A stretch of 43,593 bases of DNA, taken from NCBI RefSeq assembly GCF_010550675.1, contig NZ_JAAGOA010000037.1, forward strand, positions 1 to 43,593, given 5' to 3'. The position numbers were made by a program, and so were the translations under genes. Shown here piece by piece: positions 26,104 through 33,312 of this stretch; the stretch's first letter is position 1, and each line of letters begins with the position of its first letter. The notes under the pieces were generated by a model, which was given only the letters and a program-made list of their open reading frames with translations, had not been told where the DNA came from and did not search any database. Source of the DNA: Phytoactinopolyspora halotolerans (GTDB taxonomy: Bacteria; Actinomycetota; Actinomycetes; Jiangellales; Jiangellaceae).

Positions 26104-26541
26104 AGCCGTCCCCCTCTAACGACCTCTACTCAAGGTGGCACAGAAGGGGCGTATCGGATAGATCTTGCTGCAATGTCCGGGATCGACGTGGATGCCGGAT
26201 TCCGAGCGGGGAACGCCTCAATCGCGCCGCTAAACTACCTAATCTGCCAACGGATTAGGTAGTTTAGCGAGATCTTTGGTTAGTTTCCGCACTACACGCG
26301 GGTCTCTCGATGTCCGTCTGCGGTAGCCCACATACGAGCGAGCCGGGGGCCCGTCCGGGTCGCATCCCGAACCGGAGCTCCAGGTAGGTGCGGGGCAGGT
26401 TGGCTGTCCGTGGTCCGCTATCGTCATGGCGGTGAACGCGGCATCCGGGTGCGCCAATGCGGTGCTGGTTGCCGGAGTGGGCACGATCGATGACCTGAGG
26501 TGGTCGGCCGCGTCGAGCCAATGGGTGAAGGAGACCGCTGG
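26104..26541. other. Intergenic region between trypsin gene and mraY
   Basis: This 438-base stretch between divergent genes holds one notable element, the inverted repeat at 26228-26269. I see no gene of convincing composition; frames on the minus strand around 26240-26520 give arginine-rich peptides without family similarity. Confidence 0.45.
26228..26269. repeat. Inverted repeat with perfect 17-base arms
   Basis: Arms 26228-26244 and 26253-26269 are exactly complementary around an 8-base loop. The sequence is AT-rich within GC-rich DNA and has no T-run. It resembles in style, not sequence, the palindrome at 5347-5387, but no ATPase gene adjoins it. Confidence 0.7.
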
Positions 26542-27603
26542 GTGACTGCAGTACTGATCGCGGCAGCCGTGGGTCTGGTGGTCTCGATTCTCGGAACTCG
26601 GGTAGCGATCCAGGTGCTCGTCCGGCGTGGCTTCGGCCAGCCGATCCGGGACGAACTCTCGGCGAGTCATCAGGTCAAGCGTGGCACGCCCACGATGGGT
26701 GGGTTGGTGATCGTCCTGGCGGCGGTGATCGGCTACGCCGCGGCCCACCTGGTCCGCTGGTACGAGCCGTCGGTCTCGGCGTTGCTCGTGCTCGGCCTGA
26801 TGGCCGGGCTGGGTTTGGTCGGCTTCCTCGACGACTACATCAAGATCTTCAAACAGCGGAGTCTGGGCCTGCGCAGCCGGGCGAAGATGGCCGGACAGGT
26901 GGCCGTAGCGCTCGCATTCGCGCTGCTCGCGATCCGGTTCGAGAACGACGAGTCGTTGACCCCGGCGTCGCAGGCCGTATCGTTCTTGCGCGACACGCCG
27001 ATCGTTCTGCCAGCCGCGCTGTTCGTGGTGTGGGCGCTGCTGATCATCTCCGGTACCTCGAACGCGGTGAATCTGACCGACGGGCTGGACGGCCTGGCCA
27101 CCGGTGTGTCGGTCATGGTGTTCGGCGCCTACACGCTCATCGGGATCTGGCAGTTCAACCAGAGCTGCGACACCGTGCCGGTACCGGCATGCTACGACGT
27201 GCGCGACCCGTACGACCTGGCCGTCGTGGCAGCTGCGCTGGTGGGCGCATGCTTCGGATTCCTGTGGTGGAACGCACCACCTGCCAAGATCATCATGGGC
27301 GACACCGGGGCACTCGGGCTCGGCGGAGCCATGGCCGGGCTGGCCATCACAACCCGCACCGAGCTGCTGTTGGTCATTCTCGGCGGGCTGTTCGCGGCCG
27401 TCACGATGTCGGTGGTACTGCAGGTCGGCTACTTCAAGCTGACCGGCGGACGACGCCTGTTCCGGATGACGCCACTCCATCACCATTTCGAGCTCAAGGG
27501 CTGGAGCGAGGTCACGATCGTCGTCCGCTTCTGGATCGTGGCCGGCATCTGCGTCGCCACGGGGCTCGGCATCTTCTATGCGCAGTGGGTTGTCGGCACG
27601 TGA
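26542..27603 (+). CDS. mraY: Phospho-N-acetylmuramoyl-pentapeptide-transferase
   Basis: A 353-residue integral membrane enzyme that transfers phospho-MurNAc-pentapeptide from UDP to undecaprenyl phosphate (lipid I synthesis). All family motifs are present: KRGTPTMGG, the aspartate pair [33 protein letters not shown], and the cytoplasmic [14 protein letters not shown]. About ten membrane segments are seen. GTG 26542 has GAAGGAG 8 bases upstream; ATG 26521 lacks one. No other cell-wall gene (murF, murD, ftsW) is adjacent, so this is outside a dcw cluster, either a displaced gene or a second copy. Confidence 0.92.
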   Translation: MTAVLIAAAVGLVVSILGTRVAIQVLVRRGFGQPIRDELSASHQVKRGTPTMGGLVIVLAAVIGYAAAHLVRWYEPSVSALLVLGLMAGLGLVGFLDDYIKIFKQRSLGLRSRAKMAGQVAVALAFALLAIRFENDESLTPASQAVSFLRDTPIVLPAALFVVWALLIISGTSNAVNLTDGLDGLATGVSVMVFGAYTLIGIWQFNQSCDTVPVPACYDVRDPYDLAVVAAALVGACFGFLWWNAPPAKIIMGDTGALGLGGAMAGLAITTRTELLLVILGGLFAAVTMSVVLQVGYFKLTGGRRLFRMTPLHHHFELKGWSEVTIVVRFWIVAGICVATGLGIFYAQWVVGT

Positions 27604-28048
27604 TTGCGGCGGGGCCGCGCTAGGCCTGAAGCGTGGCGCCCACGACTCTTTCGTCGTCAGCATCTGCTCCTCGCCAGCGCGGATGAGGAGCTTGCGGATG
27701 CGTTCGTACCGGTGCTGTGGGCTTAACTGCCTGAGCACTCGCAGTGCGTCGGTATCGTCGGTCGCTATGGTGTAGCCGCGATGGACAGCGATGGCTATGC
27801 ACGCTGCTTCGCCCGCGCCGAGAGGCGACACAAGTTCGAGCGTCGGGTCTGGTGTATGGGCTGTGAGCTGTGCGAACTGTGTTCATTCCGCAGCCGTCGT
27901 GTCGGTGATGGTCACGGTATCGTCGGCTGCCGTGTCAACGACTGTCGGCGTTTAGACCAGCACGCCCGTCTGCTCGTATTCGGCCGTCTCACGTCGCTCG
28001 AGCGACGTCGGACCGAAGCCTTGTTCCTCCATGATTCTCCGGGGAAGC
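27604..28048. other. Intergenic region with a gene relic and an 18-base palindrome
   Basis: Between mraY and the convergent glycosyltransferase gene there is no intact gene. It holds the PIN-like relic on the minus strand and a perfect palindrome at 27991-28008 (9-base arms meeting at CTCGAG). No clear T-tailed terminator is present for either flanking gene. Confidence 0.5.
27640..28032 (-). pseudogene. PIN-like nuclease (toxin-type) relic
   Basis: One minus-strand frame encodes, from its middle on, SPLGAGEAACIAIAVHRGYTI and ATDDTDALRVLRQL, the acidic C-terminal core of a PIN-like nuclease with the typical GEA and TDD residues. The same frame upstream carries two stops, TGA 27883-27885 and TAA 27952-27954, between otherwise consistent segments starting at ATG 28032. 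Downstream the frame runs on, antisense into mraY, with no natural end. I read it as a decayed toxin-like gene; no antitoxin is visible. Confidence 0.55.
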
Positions 28049-29359
28049 TCAGGCGTCGGCCAGGATCGGGATGCGTGCGCCGCGGTAGCGACCGTGCATG
28101 CGGGCCCGGCGTCGCGTCGGAGCGGCTTTCGCGCCCCGGGTCCCCCAGCCGGACGAGCGCAGCTTGAACAACGCGTGGATCATCGCTGGGCGCAGAACCA
28201 GCAAGTGGATCAGGACGAGCGACGGAGTTCCGAGCAGCCAGATCGACCACCGCTGGACGGCAGTCATCTGCGGACGTCCCACCGCGTACTTGAGATTGAG
28301 CATCCAGCACGCCACGGTCCAGTACGCGAGGAACTGCCATGCCAGCGGGTGGCCGAGCAGGGGCGCCACGACGAGCGTCATCATGAGCGAAACGGGCACG
28401 ATGACCGACAGAACGGCGTAGAACGCACTCCACAACATCGGGACTGTGGGCAGGTGCGCAATCTCCCAGAGCGTGTAGCGCCAGTGCGACGAAGACCAGC
28501 GGACCCGTTGCCGATACAGCTGCTTTATCCGGGTCGGCATGTCGGTGTGGACGACGGCGTCGGCCACTGAGACGACATTCCCGCGCAACATCGCGTAGTG
28601 CGTCAGGCGGCGGTCGTCGCCGTGGCTCTGCGCGGCCGAGACGTAGTCATCCAGATTGTCCAGCACGACCCCGGCGCGGTACAACGACAACGCGCCCGAG
28701 CACGTCGTGATGCTGCCCAGCCGGGACCGCGCGGCGCGGTAGGTCAGGCAGATTGAGGTGATTTCCAGGTCGATCAGCCGTGCTAGCCAGCTCGACCGGT
28801 TCCGGGTCAGCGGGAGCCCCGTGGCGGCCTGCACGTCGGAATCGGACATGGCTTGCAAGAGGCGCTGCACGGCGTAGCGATCAACGGTGCAATCAGAGTC
28901 GACCGTCAGGACGAAATCGGCACCTGTATCCGTGCGCAACGCGTGAGCCTGGGCCTTGCGCTTGCCACCGTTGGGCTGGCGGTACCAGAACACCCGTGGA
29001 TGCTCGAACTCCGGGATCGGGTGGTGGGAGCCATCGTCGACGACGTGGATCTCGTCGGGAGGCCGCGTGCCCGACAGCAGAGACCGGATCGTTTCGTGCA
29101 ACGCATCCGGGTCCTCGTTGAACGCGGGGATGACGGCGACAACCTTGCCGTCGGCCATGGGCCGGTGACTGTAGCGCCGACCAGGCACGGCCACCGAGAA
29201 GGTAATCACCAGCAGCACGATCGTGGGGAATACGGTGTTGAGGTTGAACGACGGCTCGCTGTGAAACCGGTAGAACCCGATCCACATAGTGACGGCGAGC
29301 GCCGCAACGACGCCCGCCGCCACTAGCGTGCGCTGGCCGTCAGCCGCGTGTCGAGCCAC
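28049..29359 (-). CDS. Hyaluronan-synthase-like family 2 glycosyltransferase
   Basis: A 436-residue membrane processive glycosyltransferase. Two membrane segments precede the GT2 domain. The catalytic motifs are in order: VDDGSHH (UDP binding), VDSDCTVD (DxD), HGDDRRLTHYAML (the GDDR acceptor motif), and QRVRW (Q-x-x-R-W). Four or so membrane helices follow. This layout matches hyaluronan/chitin synthase-type enzymes; the polymer made is unknown. GTG 29359 is chosen because AGGAAG lies 4 bases upstream; TTG 29380 lacks a ribosome site. It overlaps by 20 bases the second of two microprotein genes and is probably co-translated with them. Confidence 0.85.
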   Translation of the reverse strand: MARHAADGQRTLVAAGVVAALAVTMWIGFYRFHSEPSFNLNTVFPTIVLLVITFSVAVPGRRYSHRPMADGKVVAVIPAFNEDPDALHETIRSLLSGTRPPDEIHVVDDGSHHPIPEFEHPRVFWYRQPNGGKRKAQAHALRTDTGADFVLTVDSDCTVDRYAVQRLLQAMSDSDVQAATGLPLTRNRSSWLARLIDLEITSICLTYRAARSRLGSITTCSGALSLYRAGVVLDNLDDYVSAAQSHGDDRRLTHYAMLRGNVVSVADAVVHTDMPTRIKQLYRQRVRWSSSHWRYTLWEIAHLPTVPMLWSAFYAVLSVIVPVSLMMTLVVAPLLGHPLAWQFLAYWTVACWMLNLKYAVGRPQMTAVQRWSIWLLGTPSLVLIHLLVLRPAMIHALFKLRSSGWGTRGAKAAPTRRRARMHGRYRGARIPILADA

Positions 29360-29450
29360 ACTGCTTCCTGGTGGCCGCAAGGAACACGAACAGCCCGGTG
29401 AGCATGGCCGCGCACGCCACAGCCGTGATCACTGTCGGTAGGCCGACCAT
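29340..29450 (-). CDS. Single-helix microprotein, second tandem copy
   Basis: A 36-residue ORF. Its core GLPTVITAVACAAMLTGLF is one membrane helix and matches the upstream 54-residue microprotein (GLPTVITIAVAFMLTGLF), followed by a basic tail (ATRKQ / VTRKQ). The conserved pair suggests tandem duplication and selection on the protein. It overlaps the glycosyltransferase start. A GGTGGG sits just ahead of ATG 29450. No similarity to a named family is recognised. Confidence 0.55.
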   Translation of the reverse strand: MVGLPTVITAVACAAMLTGLFVFLAATRKQCGSTRG

Positions 29451-29461
29451 GTGCCCACCGA

Positions 29462-29626
29462 CTAGCTGCGTGTCTGGGCACGCTGCTTGCGGGTGACAAG
29501 CCGGTACAGGAACAGACCGGTCAGCATGAATGCGACCGCGATGGTGATGACGGTCGGAAGGCCGATGGCGTGCCCGCCGAGCAGCAAGCCGCCGGCGCCG
29601 GTGGCGGCCAGGCCGTCGTCGTACAT
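29462..29626 (-). CDS. Single-helix microprotein, first tandem copy
   Basis: A 54-residue ORF with the strong ribosome site GGAGGAG two bases before ATG 29626. The N-terminal half MYDDGLAATGAGGLLLGGHA is Gly/Ala-rich; one membrane helix (about 23-42) and a basic C-terminus (RLVTRKQRAQTRS) follow. The layout, a short motif, a helix and positive charges, resembles a sortase-sorting tail without a passenger, but a true LPxTG is absent. It heads an operon with its paralogue and the synthase-like glycosyltransferase. A role as a small synthase partner is inferred. Confidence 0.65.
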   Translation of the reverse strand: MYDDGLAATGAGGLLLGGHAIGLPTVITIAVAFMLTGLFLYRLVTRKQRAQTRS

Positions 29627-29694
29627 ATCTCCTCCATCGGGGGATGGTTGGAATGGGAGGGATCGCGACCCCCTCGCGCGACCCCTGGAAGACT

Positions 29695-29774
29695 CTAGAC
29701 GATTTTCATCTAGATGAGAACAGTCTAGACATATATCACATAGACGAAGTTGGGCTAGACGGTTTTCTGCTGTC
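29695..29774. promoter_or_regulatory. Five direct repeats with exact 15-base period, divergent promoter region
   Basis: TAGAC (TAGAT in the second) begins at 29696, 29711, 29726, 29741 and 29756, exactly 15 bases apart, usually preceded by C. The stretch is AT-rich and lies between the microprotein/glycosyltransferase operon (minus) and the XRE gene (plus). If translated in the XRE frame, it would use the rare CTA and ATA codons at every repeat, so I read it as DNA-level conservation: a multi-site operator, probably for the XRE regulator. Confidence 0.7.
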
Positions 29775-29784
29775 GTATCCTTGG

Positions 29785-30024
29785 GTGGTCGATCGACAGC
29801 GTCCCGAGTATGAACGGCTGCGCACCGTCCTGCGCGAGCTGCGGCGCGAGGCCGGGTTGAACCAGACCGAGCTGGCCGAACGGTTGCGTGTGCGGCAGGA
29901 ATGGGTCAGCCGCTACGAGGTCGGGGAGCGTCGGCTCGATGTCATCGAGCTGGTGGACGTCGCCAATGCGCTTGGCGTCACGCTCGACGACATCCTGGAG
30001 AGGGCCAGCATACGTCACGGCTGA
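29785..30024 (+). CDS. XRE-family helix-turn-helix regulator
   Basis: A 79-residue Cro/C1-type regulator. The HTH reads LNQTELAERLRVRQEWVSRYEVGERRLDVIELVDVANALGV, a complete five-helix XRE domain with almost nothing else. The frame is open back to 29644, but that part runs through the 15-base repeat array with atypical codons. GTG 29785, directly behind a TATCCT -10-like box (29776-29781), is therefore preferred and may be leaderless. Probable autoregulator and controller of the divergent glycosyltransferase operon. Its 3' end overlaps the convergent gene by 10 bases. Confidence 0.75.
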   Translation: MVDRQRPEYERLRTVLRELRREAGLNQTELAERLRVRQEWVSRYEVGERRLDVIELVDVANALGVTLDDILERASIRHG

Positions 30025-30296
30025 TCACCTTGGGTGCTGCGCTGTGCGCTGTCCCTGTCGTCGTCGACGGTCGTGTCGCCGGCGAGGCCAACGACGGCGG
30101 ACGACACGTCCCGGTGCAGCAGGGTCAGTGCGCTTCGTAGGTCCCGTAGTGCGGCAAGCGCGCCCTCCAGGTGTGTGTAGGCGTCGTCGAGCTCGGACAG
30201 GATGAGCTCTAGGCGCCTGGCTATCGGTTCGCCATCGTCGCCCTGTGTGGCTTGCGGCGAGGCGCTCGATGCCTCGCCGCCCTCGATCGGTTGCAT
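30015..30296 (-). CDS. Small hypothetical protein
   Basis: A 93-residue soluble protein, not recognised. Residues 25-75 (RRLELILSELDDAYTHLEGAL, then LRDLRSALTLLHRDVSSAVV) form a likely amphipathic helical pair; both ends are low-complexity and acidic or polar. A strong GGGGGAG lies 7 bases before ATG 30296, which supports it as real. It lies 221 bases downstream of the CBASS ligase gene on the same strand and is convergent with the XRE gene, overlapping its end by 10 bases. Confidence 0.6.
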   Translation of the reverse strand: MQPIEGGEASSASPQATQGDDGEPIARRLELILSELDDAYTHLEGALAALRDLRSALTLLHRDVSSAVVGLAGDTTVDDDRDSAQRSTQGDQP

Positions 30297-30517
30297 ACCG
30301 CAGCTCCCCCTTCAGCGGTCGATCGCTTCGCCCGCGCGCACGGTCCATCAAAGACAACTTGCAGCTGAACGCCACGCCAGCGACGCGGCCGCTGGACGAA
30401 GACATCGGACAAAGCGGTCCCACAGTAGATGCGACCTGGGACAGAACAGAGATGTCGTGCTTCGGAGGGTGTTCAGGCCCCCGTAAGTTGGTGATCAGTT
30501 TTTCGAATGTTGTCGCC

Positions 30518-32281
30518 TTAACCGGTTCCATGCACGGGAGATTGCTCTGACGACGGTGGACCGGTCGCGGGGACAGCGACGCAGCGCGGTACGTCATGAG
30601 GCGCGTGCGCTGTCGCAAACAGGTAGCCGCCCGATATGCGGCGACTGAGTGCGGTCGACGCGAGGGTTACAGTCGTCGAGGCAACTGCACTAGCATCTGC
30701 TGCCGAGCCGTGGAATGTCGGCACTGAGCAGCCGATCGTTGGGGTCAGTGACGGGTGGTCGTCCGGGTTCCAGAAGGCCAGGTAGGGTCGGAGTGATCTA
30801 TCGGTGGCGGCTGCGTCGTGGAGAGCCCGGTCGATGCCGTTAGTCGTCACTCCAGGCTCGCCCGTCGTGACGGTTAAGATTCCTAAGGACGCTGTTTCGT
30901 TGTCAGTCGCCACTTGCACAACAGGTGTCCGGAGGCCTCCCTCTGCTTGACTCTGATCGAGTGCGGCAGAGACCGCCGTGTTTACAGTGCAGTCGACTAT
31001 GACGTCTGCACTCTTGGTGCCTTCTTGGAGTGATGTTTGCGCGAAACTCTGTACAGGCGTCACGTTCGCCCGCGAAGAGATTGCTCGTAGGCGGTCGGCG
31101 AGCGCATCGACCTTGGGTCGGCCCACGTCGAGTTCCGTGAAGTTCTGACGCACGAGCAGTCCGCTGGTCACGTAGCTCGGGTCTCGCAGGGTTATCGATT
31201 CGACACCGGCTCGCACGAGGTGTTCTGCTATCCACGAGCCAAGGGCTCCGCATCCCCAAAGCTCCACGCTCCTTGCTGCGAACCAACTCACGGGACGAAC
31301 GTGATCGCGGCGAGTGGACACGTTCGGGCGGACGTCGTCGATGTACGTCCATTCAACGCTGGGCTCGTGGTCGGCGGGAGGTGTATCGGATCTGTGTCGT
31401 TGCCGCGCGCTTTCGACGGCCTTGGCGACGGCGGGCTGGGGAAGGCGCCAGCCAATGAGGTGGAACCGCGCCTCACCGGTGAGATGTCGGTTCGGTACCG
31501 CCATGATGACGTGTAGGTACTGATCGCGTGTGAGTGACCGTGCTGTCTTCGAGACCACATTGAAGAACTGCTTGCGTTGATTCCGGGAATCTTGCGCACG
31601 AATGGTTGCGGCGAGATCAGAGAGGTAGTGCCCGCCTCCACGCGGCATGGTGTCTGAGAGGACAACCAAGATGCCGGGAAAGGTATCACTTGGCCGTTGG
31701 AGGCCAGGACGTTCCCACGCGATGACGTCGAGGCGATGGTCGCTGCGTTGGCGCATGGTGAGCTTTGAGATTCGGAAGCCGTCGGACAGGTCAGCGAGCT
31801 GCTCTGCAACGACTACGGTCGGCGCGCCCGGAGTTCGATGGAAGACGCCCCCGACAGGGTGGAAGAGTGCGGTGGCCGCGTCGAACCTGTCGGCGATCGC
31901 GTCAGCGAACCAGTCCCACAGACGTTGTAGGTATCCACGCATCCCTCCGTGTGGATCCCACTCGGCAGCGGGGTCGAGATAGAGGCATAAGCGAGTGCCC
32001 TGAAGTACGTGTGGATAGTCGTCCCAGCGATGATGGTCGACGAGCGCTTGTGGCGGTACCCATGGGTACTCCTTGGGGATCTGGACGTACAAGCGCTCGA
32101 GCGATTCCACCGGGAGGCCACCGTCGACCTTCGCGAAGGTGTCCGTCGCTAGGTCGACGGCGACGACCAGTGCAGCATCATCTTCTATGCATTCGACGAC
32201 GGAGACTGAGTCGGGCGAGGAGAGCTGATCGAGTTCGCCGAGAGCACGAAACTGGTACTCCGTCAGGCCTGTCTCGTTCAT
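30518..32281 (-). CDS. CBASS ubiquitin-ligase-like protein, E2-E1 fusion (Cap2-like)
   Basis: A 587-residue protein with two linked domains. The N-terminal E2-like part has YVQIPKEYPWVPPQALVDHH and the candidate catalytic Cys99 in GTRLCLYLDP. The C-terminal ThiF/E1 part has the nucleotide motif WGCGALGSW (342-350), RDPSYV, the VRQNF/GRPKVDAL segment, and a candidate catalytic Cys518 in TIGCSVPTFHG. In type II CBASS, Cap2 conjugates the CD-NTase C-terminus to targets and primes it for signalling. ATG 32281 follows the CD-NTase stop by 7 bases. No JAB/Cap3 domain is fused here or encoded nearby. Confidence 0.85.
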   Translation of the reverse strand: MNETGLTEYQFRALGELDQLSSPDSVSVVECIEDDAALVVAVDLATDTFAKVDGGLPVESLERLYVQIPKEYPWVPPQALVDHHRWDDYPHVLQGTRLCLYLDPAAEWDPHGGMRGYLQRLWDWFADAIADRFDAATALFHPVGGVFHRTPGAPTVVVAEQLADLSDGFRISKLTMRQRSDHRLDVIAWERPGLQRPSDTFPGILVVLSDTMPRGGGHYLSDLAATIRAQDSRNQRKQFFNVVSKTARSLTRDQYLHVIMAVPNRHLTGEARFHLIGWRLPQPAVAKAVESARQRHRSDTPPADHEPSVEWTYIDDVRPNVSTRRDHVRPVSWFAARSVELWGCGALGSWIAEHLVRAGVESITLRDPSYVTSGLLVRQNFTELDVGRPKVDALADRLRAISSRANVTPVQSFAQTSLQEGTKSADVIVDCTVNTAVSAALDQSQAEGGLRTPVVQVATDNETASLGILTVTTGEPGVTTNGIDRALHDAAATDRSLRPYLAFWNPDDHPSLTPTIGCSVPTFHGSAADASAVASTTVTLASTALSRRISGGYLFATAHAPHDVPRCVAVPATGPPSSEQSPVHGTG

Positions 32282-32288
32282 CACGCGG

Positions 32289-33311
32289 TCATCCAGCCCG
32301 GCCCGATCGGGAACTTGCAATTCCCAACGCCGGGACGGCGGCTGCGTATGGGTTTGCAGACGTGCTGGCCTGCTTACCTACGGGCGGGTCAAACTTTTCA
32401 CCGAACAACTTTTGCCATGCGATTGCGGACTTCGAAGGGTCCGTTTGGTCATAGGCGCTGCGCATGTCGGCGGCAATCGTATGGATGCGGTCGCGGAAGT
32501 TGCGATACGTCTCGTCAGTCCACCTTTCGTGGAAGTCGGTGCCGTCGTCACTGGGGTTGGCTAGGAAAGGCCTGGTATCTCCCTGCGCTTGTAGAAATCG
32601 GTCGAGATCTTCCACGATATTCACGAGCGCGGTAGGAGTGTTGCTGTAGCGGCCCGGGGTGATCGCATTTAGCTCGGTCACCTGGAGTCCAAGGAGAGTG
32701 GTGAGAACGACCGATTTCACGCCGTTGAAGCTCCCACGTTCACGCTTGAGGTACTTCATCAGGCGCACGACCTTGCGGAACTGCTTGTTCGTGAGTTCGT
32801 CACGGCGCCTCACCCAGTTGGTGAATCCTTGGGGGTCAGTCGAACCGAGGGCGGGCTCCCATTTGTCTTCATCACGGTTGACTATCACGCGTCTTCCGCT
32901 TGGGAGTGTGATGAATGGAACGATGTCGAGGTGGCAGCCGATGCCCTCCTCAGGTGCGTATTTCAGCCAGACGCAACGGCACTTCCTTCCGTGATCCTGC
33001 TTGGAATAGGTCGAGTGGCGATGGAGCGCGTTGTATACCGCGTCGATATAGGCGGTCGGCCGCCAGTTCTCCTGGTGAGACATCGCAAGGAGGAAATCCG
33101 CATCGAAATCACCGTTGGTCGTAGGCTTGATGATCAGCTTGTGGGGCCATGAGCCCTGGGGGAACTTGCTCGTGATCATCGTGCCAATTTCCGTGTCCGC
33201 GACGAGAGCGTTGTAGACGGCGTCTACACGGCTCTCCAATTTGCCGATACGGCTCTGGTTCAGGTTGACCTCATCGTTGAGGAACGTCTTGAAGTATTCC
33301 GCGTGCTGCAT
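32289..33311 (-). CDS. CBASS CD-NTase (cyclic oligonucleotide synthase)
   Basis: A 340-residue nucleotidyltransferase of the cGAS/DncV-like group. The active site has the G-S of PQGSW (53-54), the metal aspartates D70 and D72 in GDFDADFL, and the third acidic residue, likely D129 in CHLDIVPF. A helical C-terminal lobe follows. On phage infection it is expected to make a cyclic di- or trinucleotide read by the SAVED effector. The protein ends SGRAG, and a C-terminal glycine is what Cap2 needs for conjugation. The start lies one base after the effector gene stop, so they are tightly coupled. Confidence 0.9.
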   Translation of the reverse strand: MQHAEYFKTFLNDEVNLNQSRIGKLESRVDAVYNALVADTEIGTMITSKFPQGSWPHKLIIKPTTNGDFDADFLLAMSHQENWRPTAYIDAVYNALHRHSTYSKQDHGRKCRCVWLKYAPEEGIGCHLDIVPFITLPSGRRVIVNRDEDKWEPALGSTDPQGFTNWVRRRDELTNKQFRKVVRLMKYLKRERGSFNGVKSVVLTTLLGLQVTELNAITPGRYSNTPTALVNIVEDLDRFLQAQGDTRPFLANPSDDGTDFHERWTDETYRNFRDRIHTIAADMRSAYDQTDPSKSAIAWQKLFGEKFDPPVGKQASTSANPYAAAVPALGIASSRSGRAG

Positions 33312-33312
33312 G

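Noticed and set aside
26239-27831. 530-codon minus-strand frame opposite mraY
   Set aside because: Only its first about 60 codons resemble a protein (the PIN-like relic). The rest is antisense to a fully conserved mraY.
29644-29784. N-terminal extension of the XRE regulator with pentapeptide-like L-D repeats
   Set aside because: The repeat uses rare CTA/ATA codons throughout and is AT-rich, which fits promoter DNA better than coding sequence; kept only as an alternative.
30297-30517. Search for a Cap3-like JAB gene in the gap after the CBASS ligase
   Set aside because: No open frame of useful length and no H-x-H or S-x-x-D pattern in the 221 bases.
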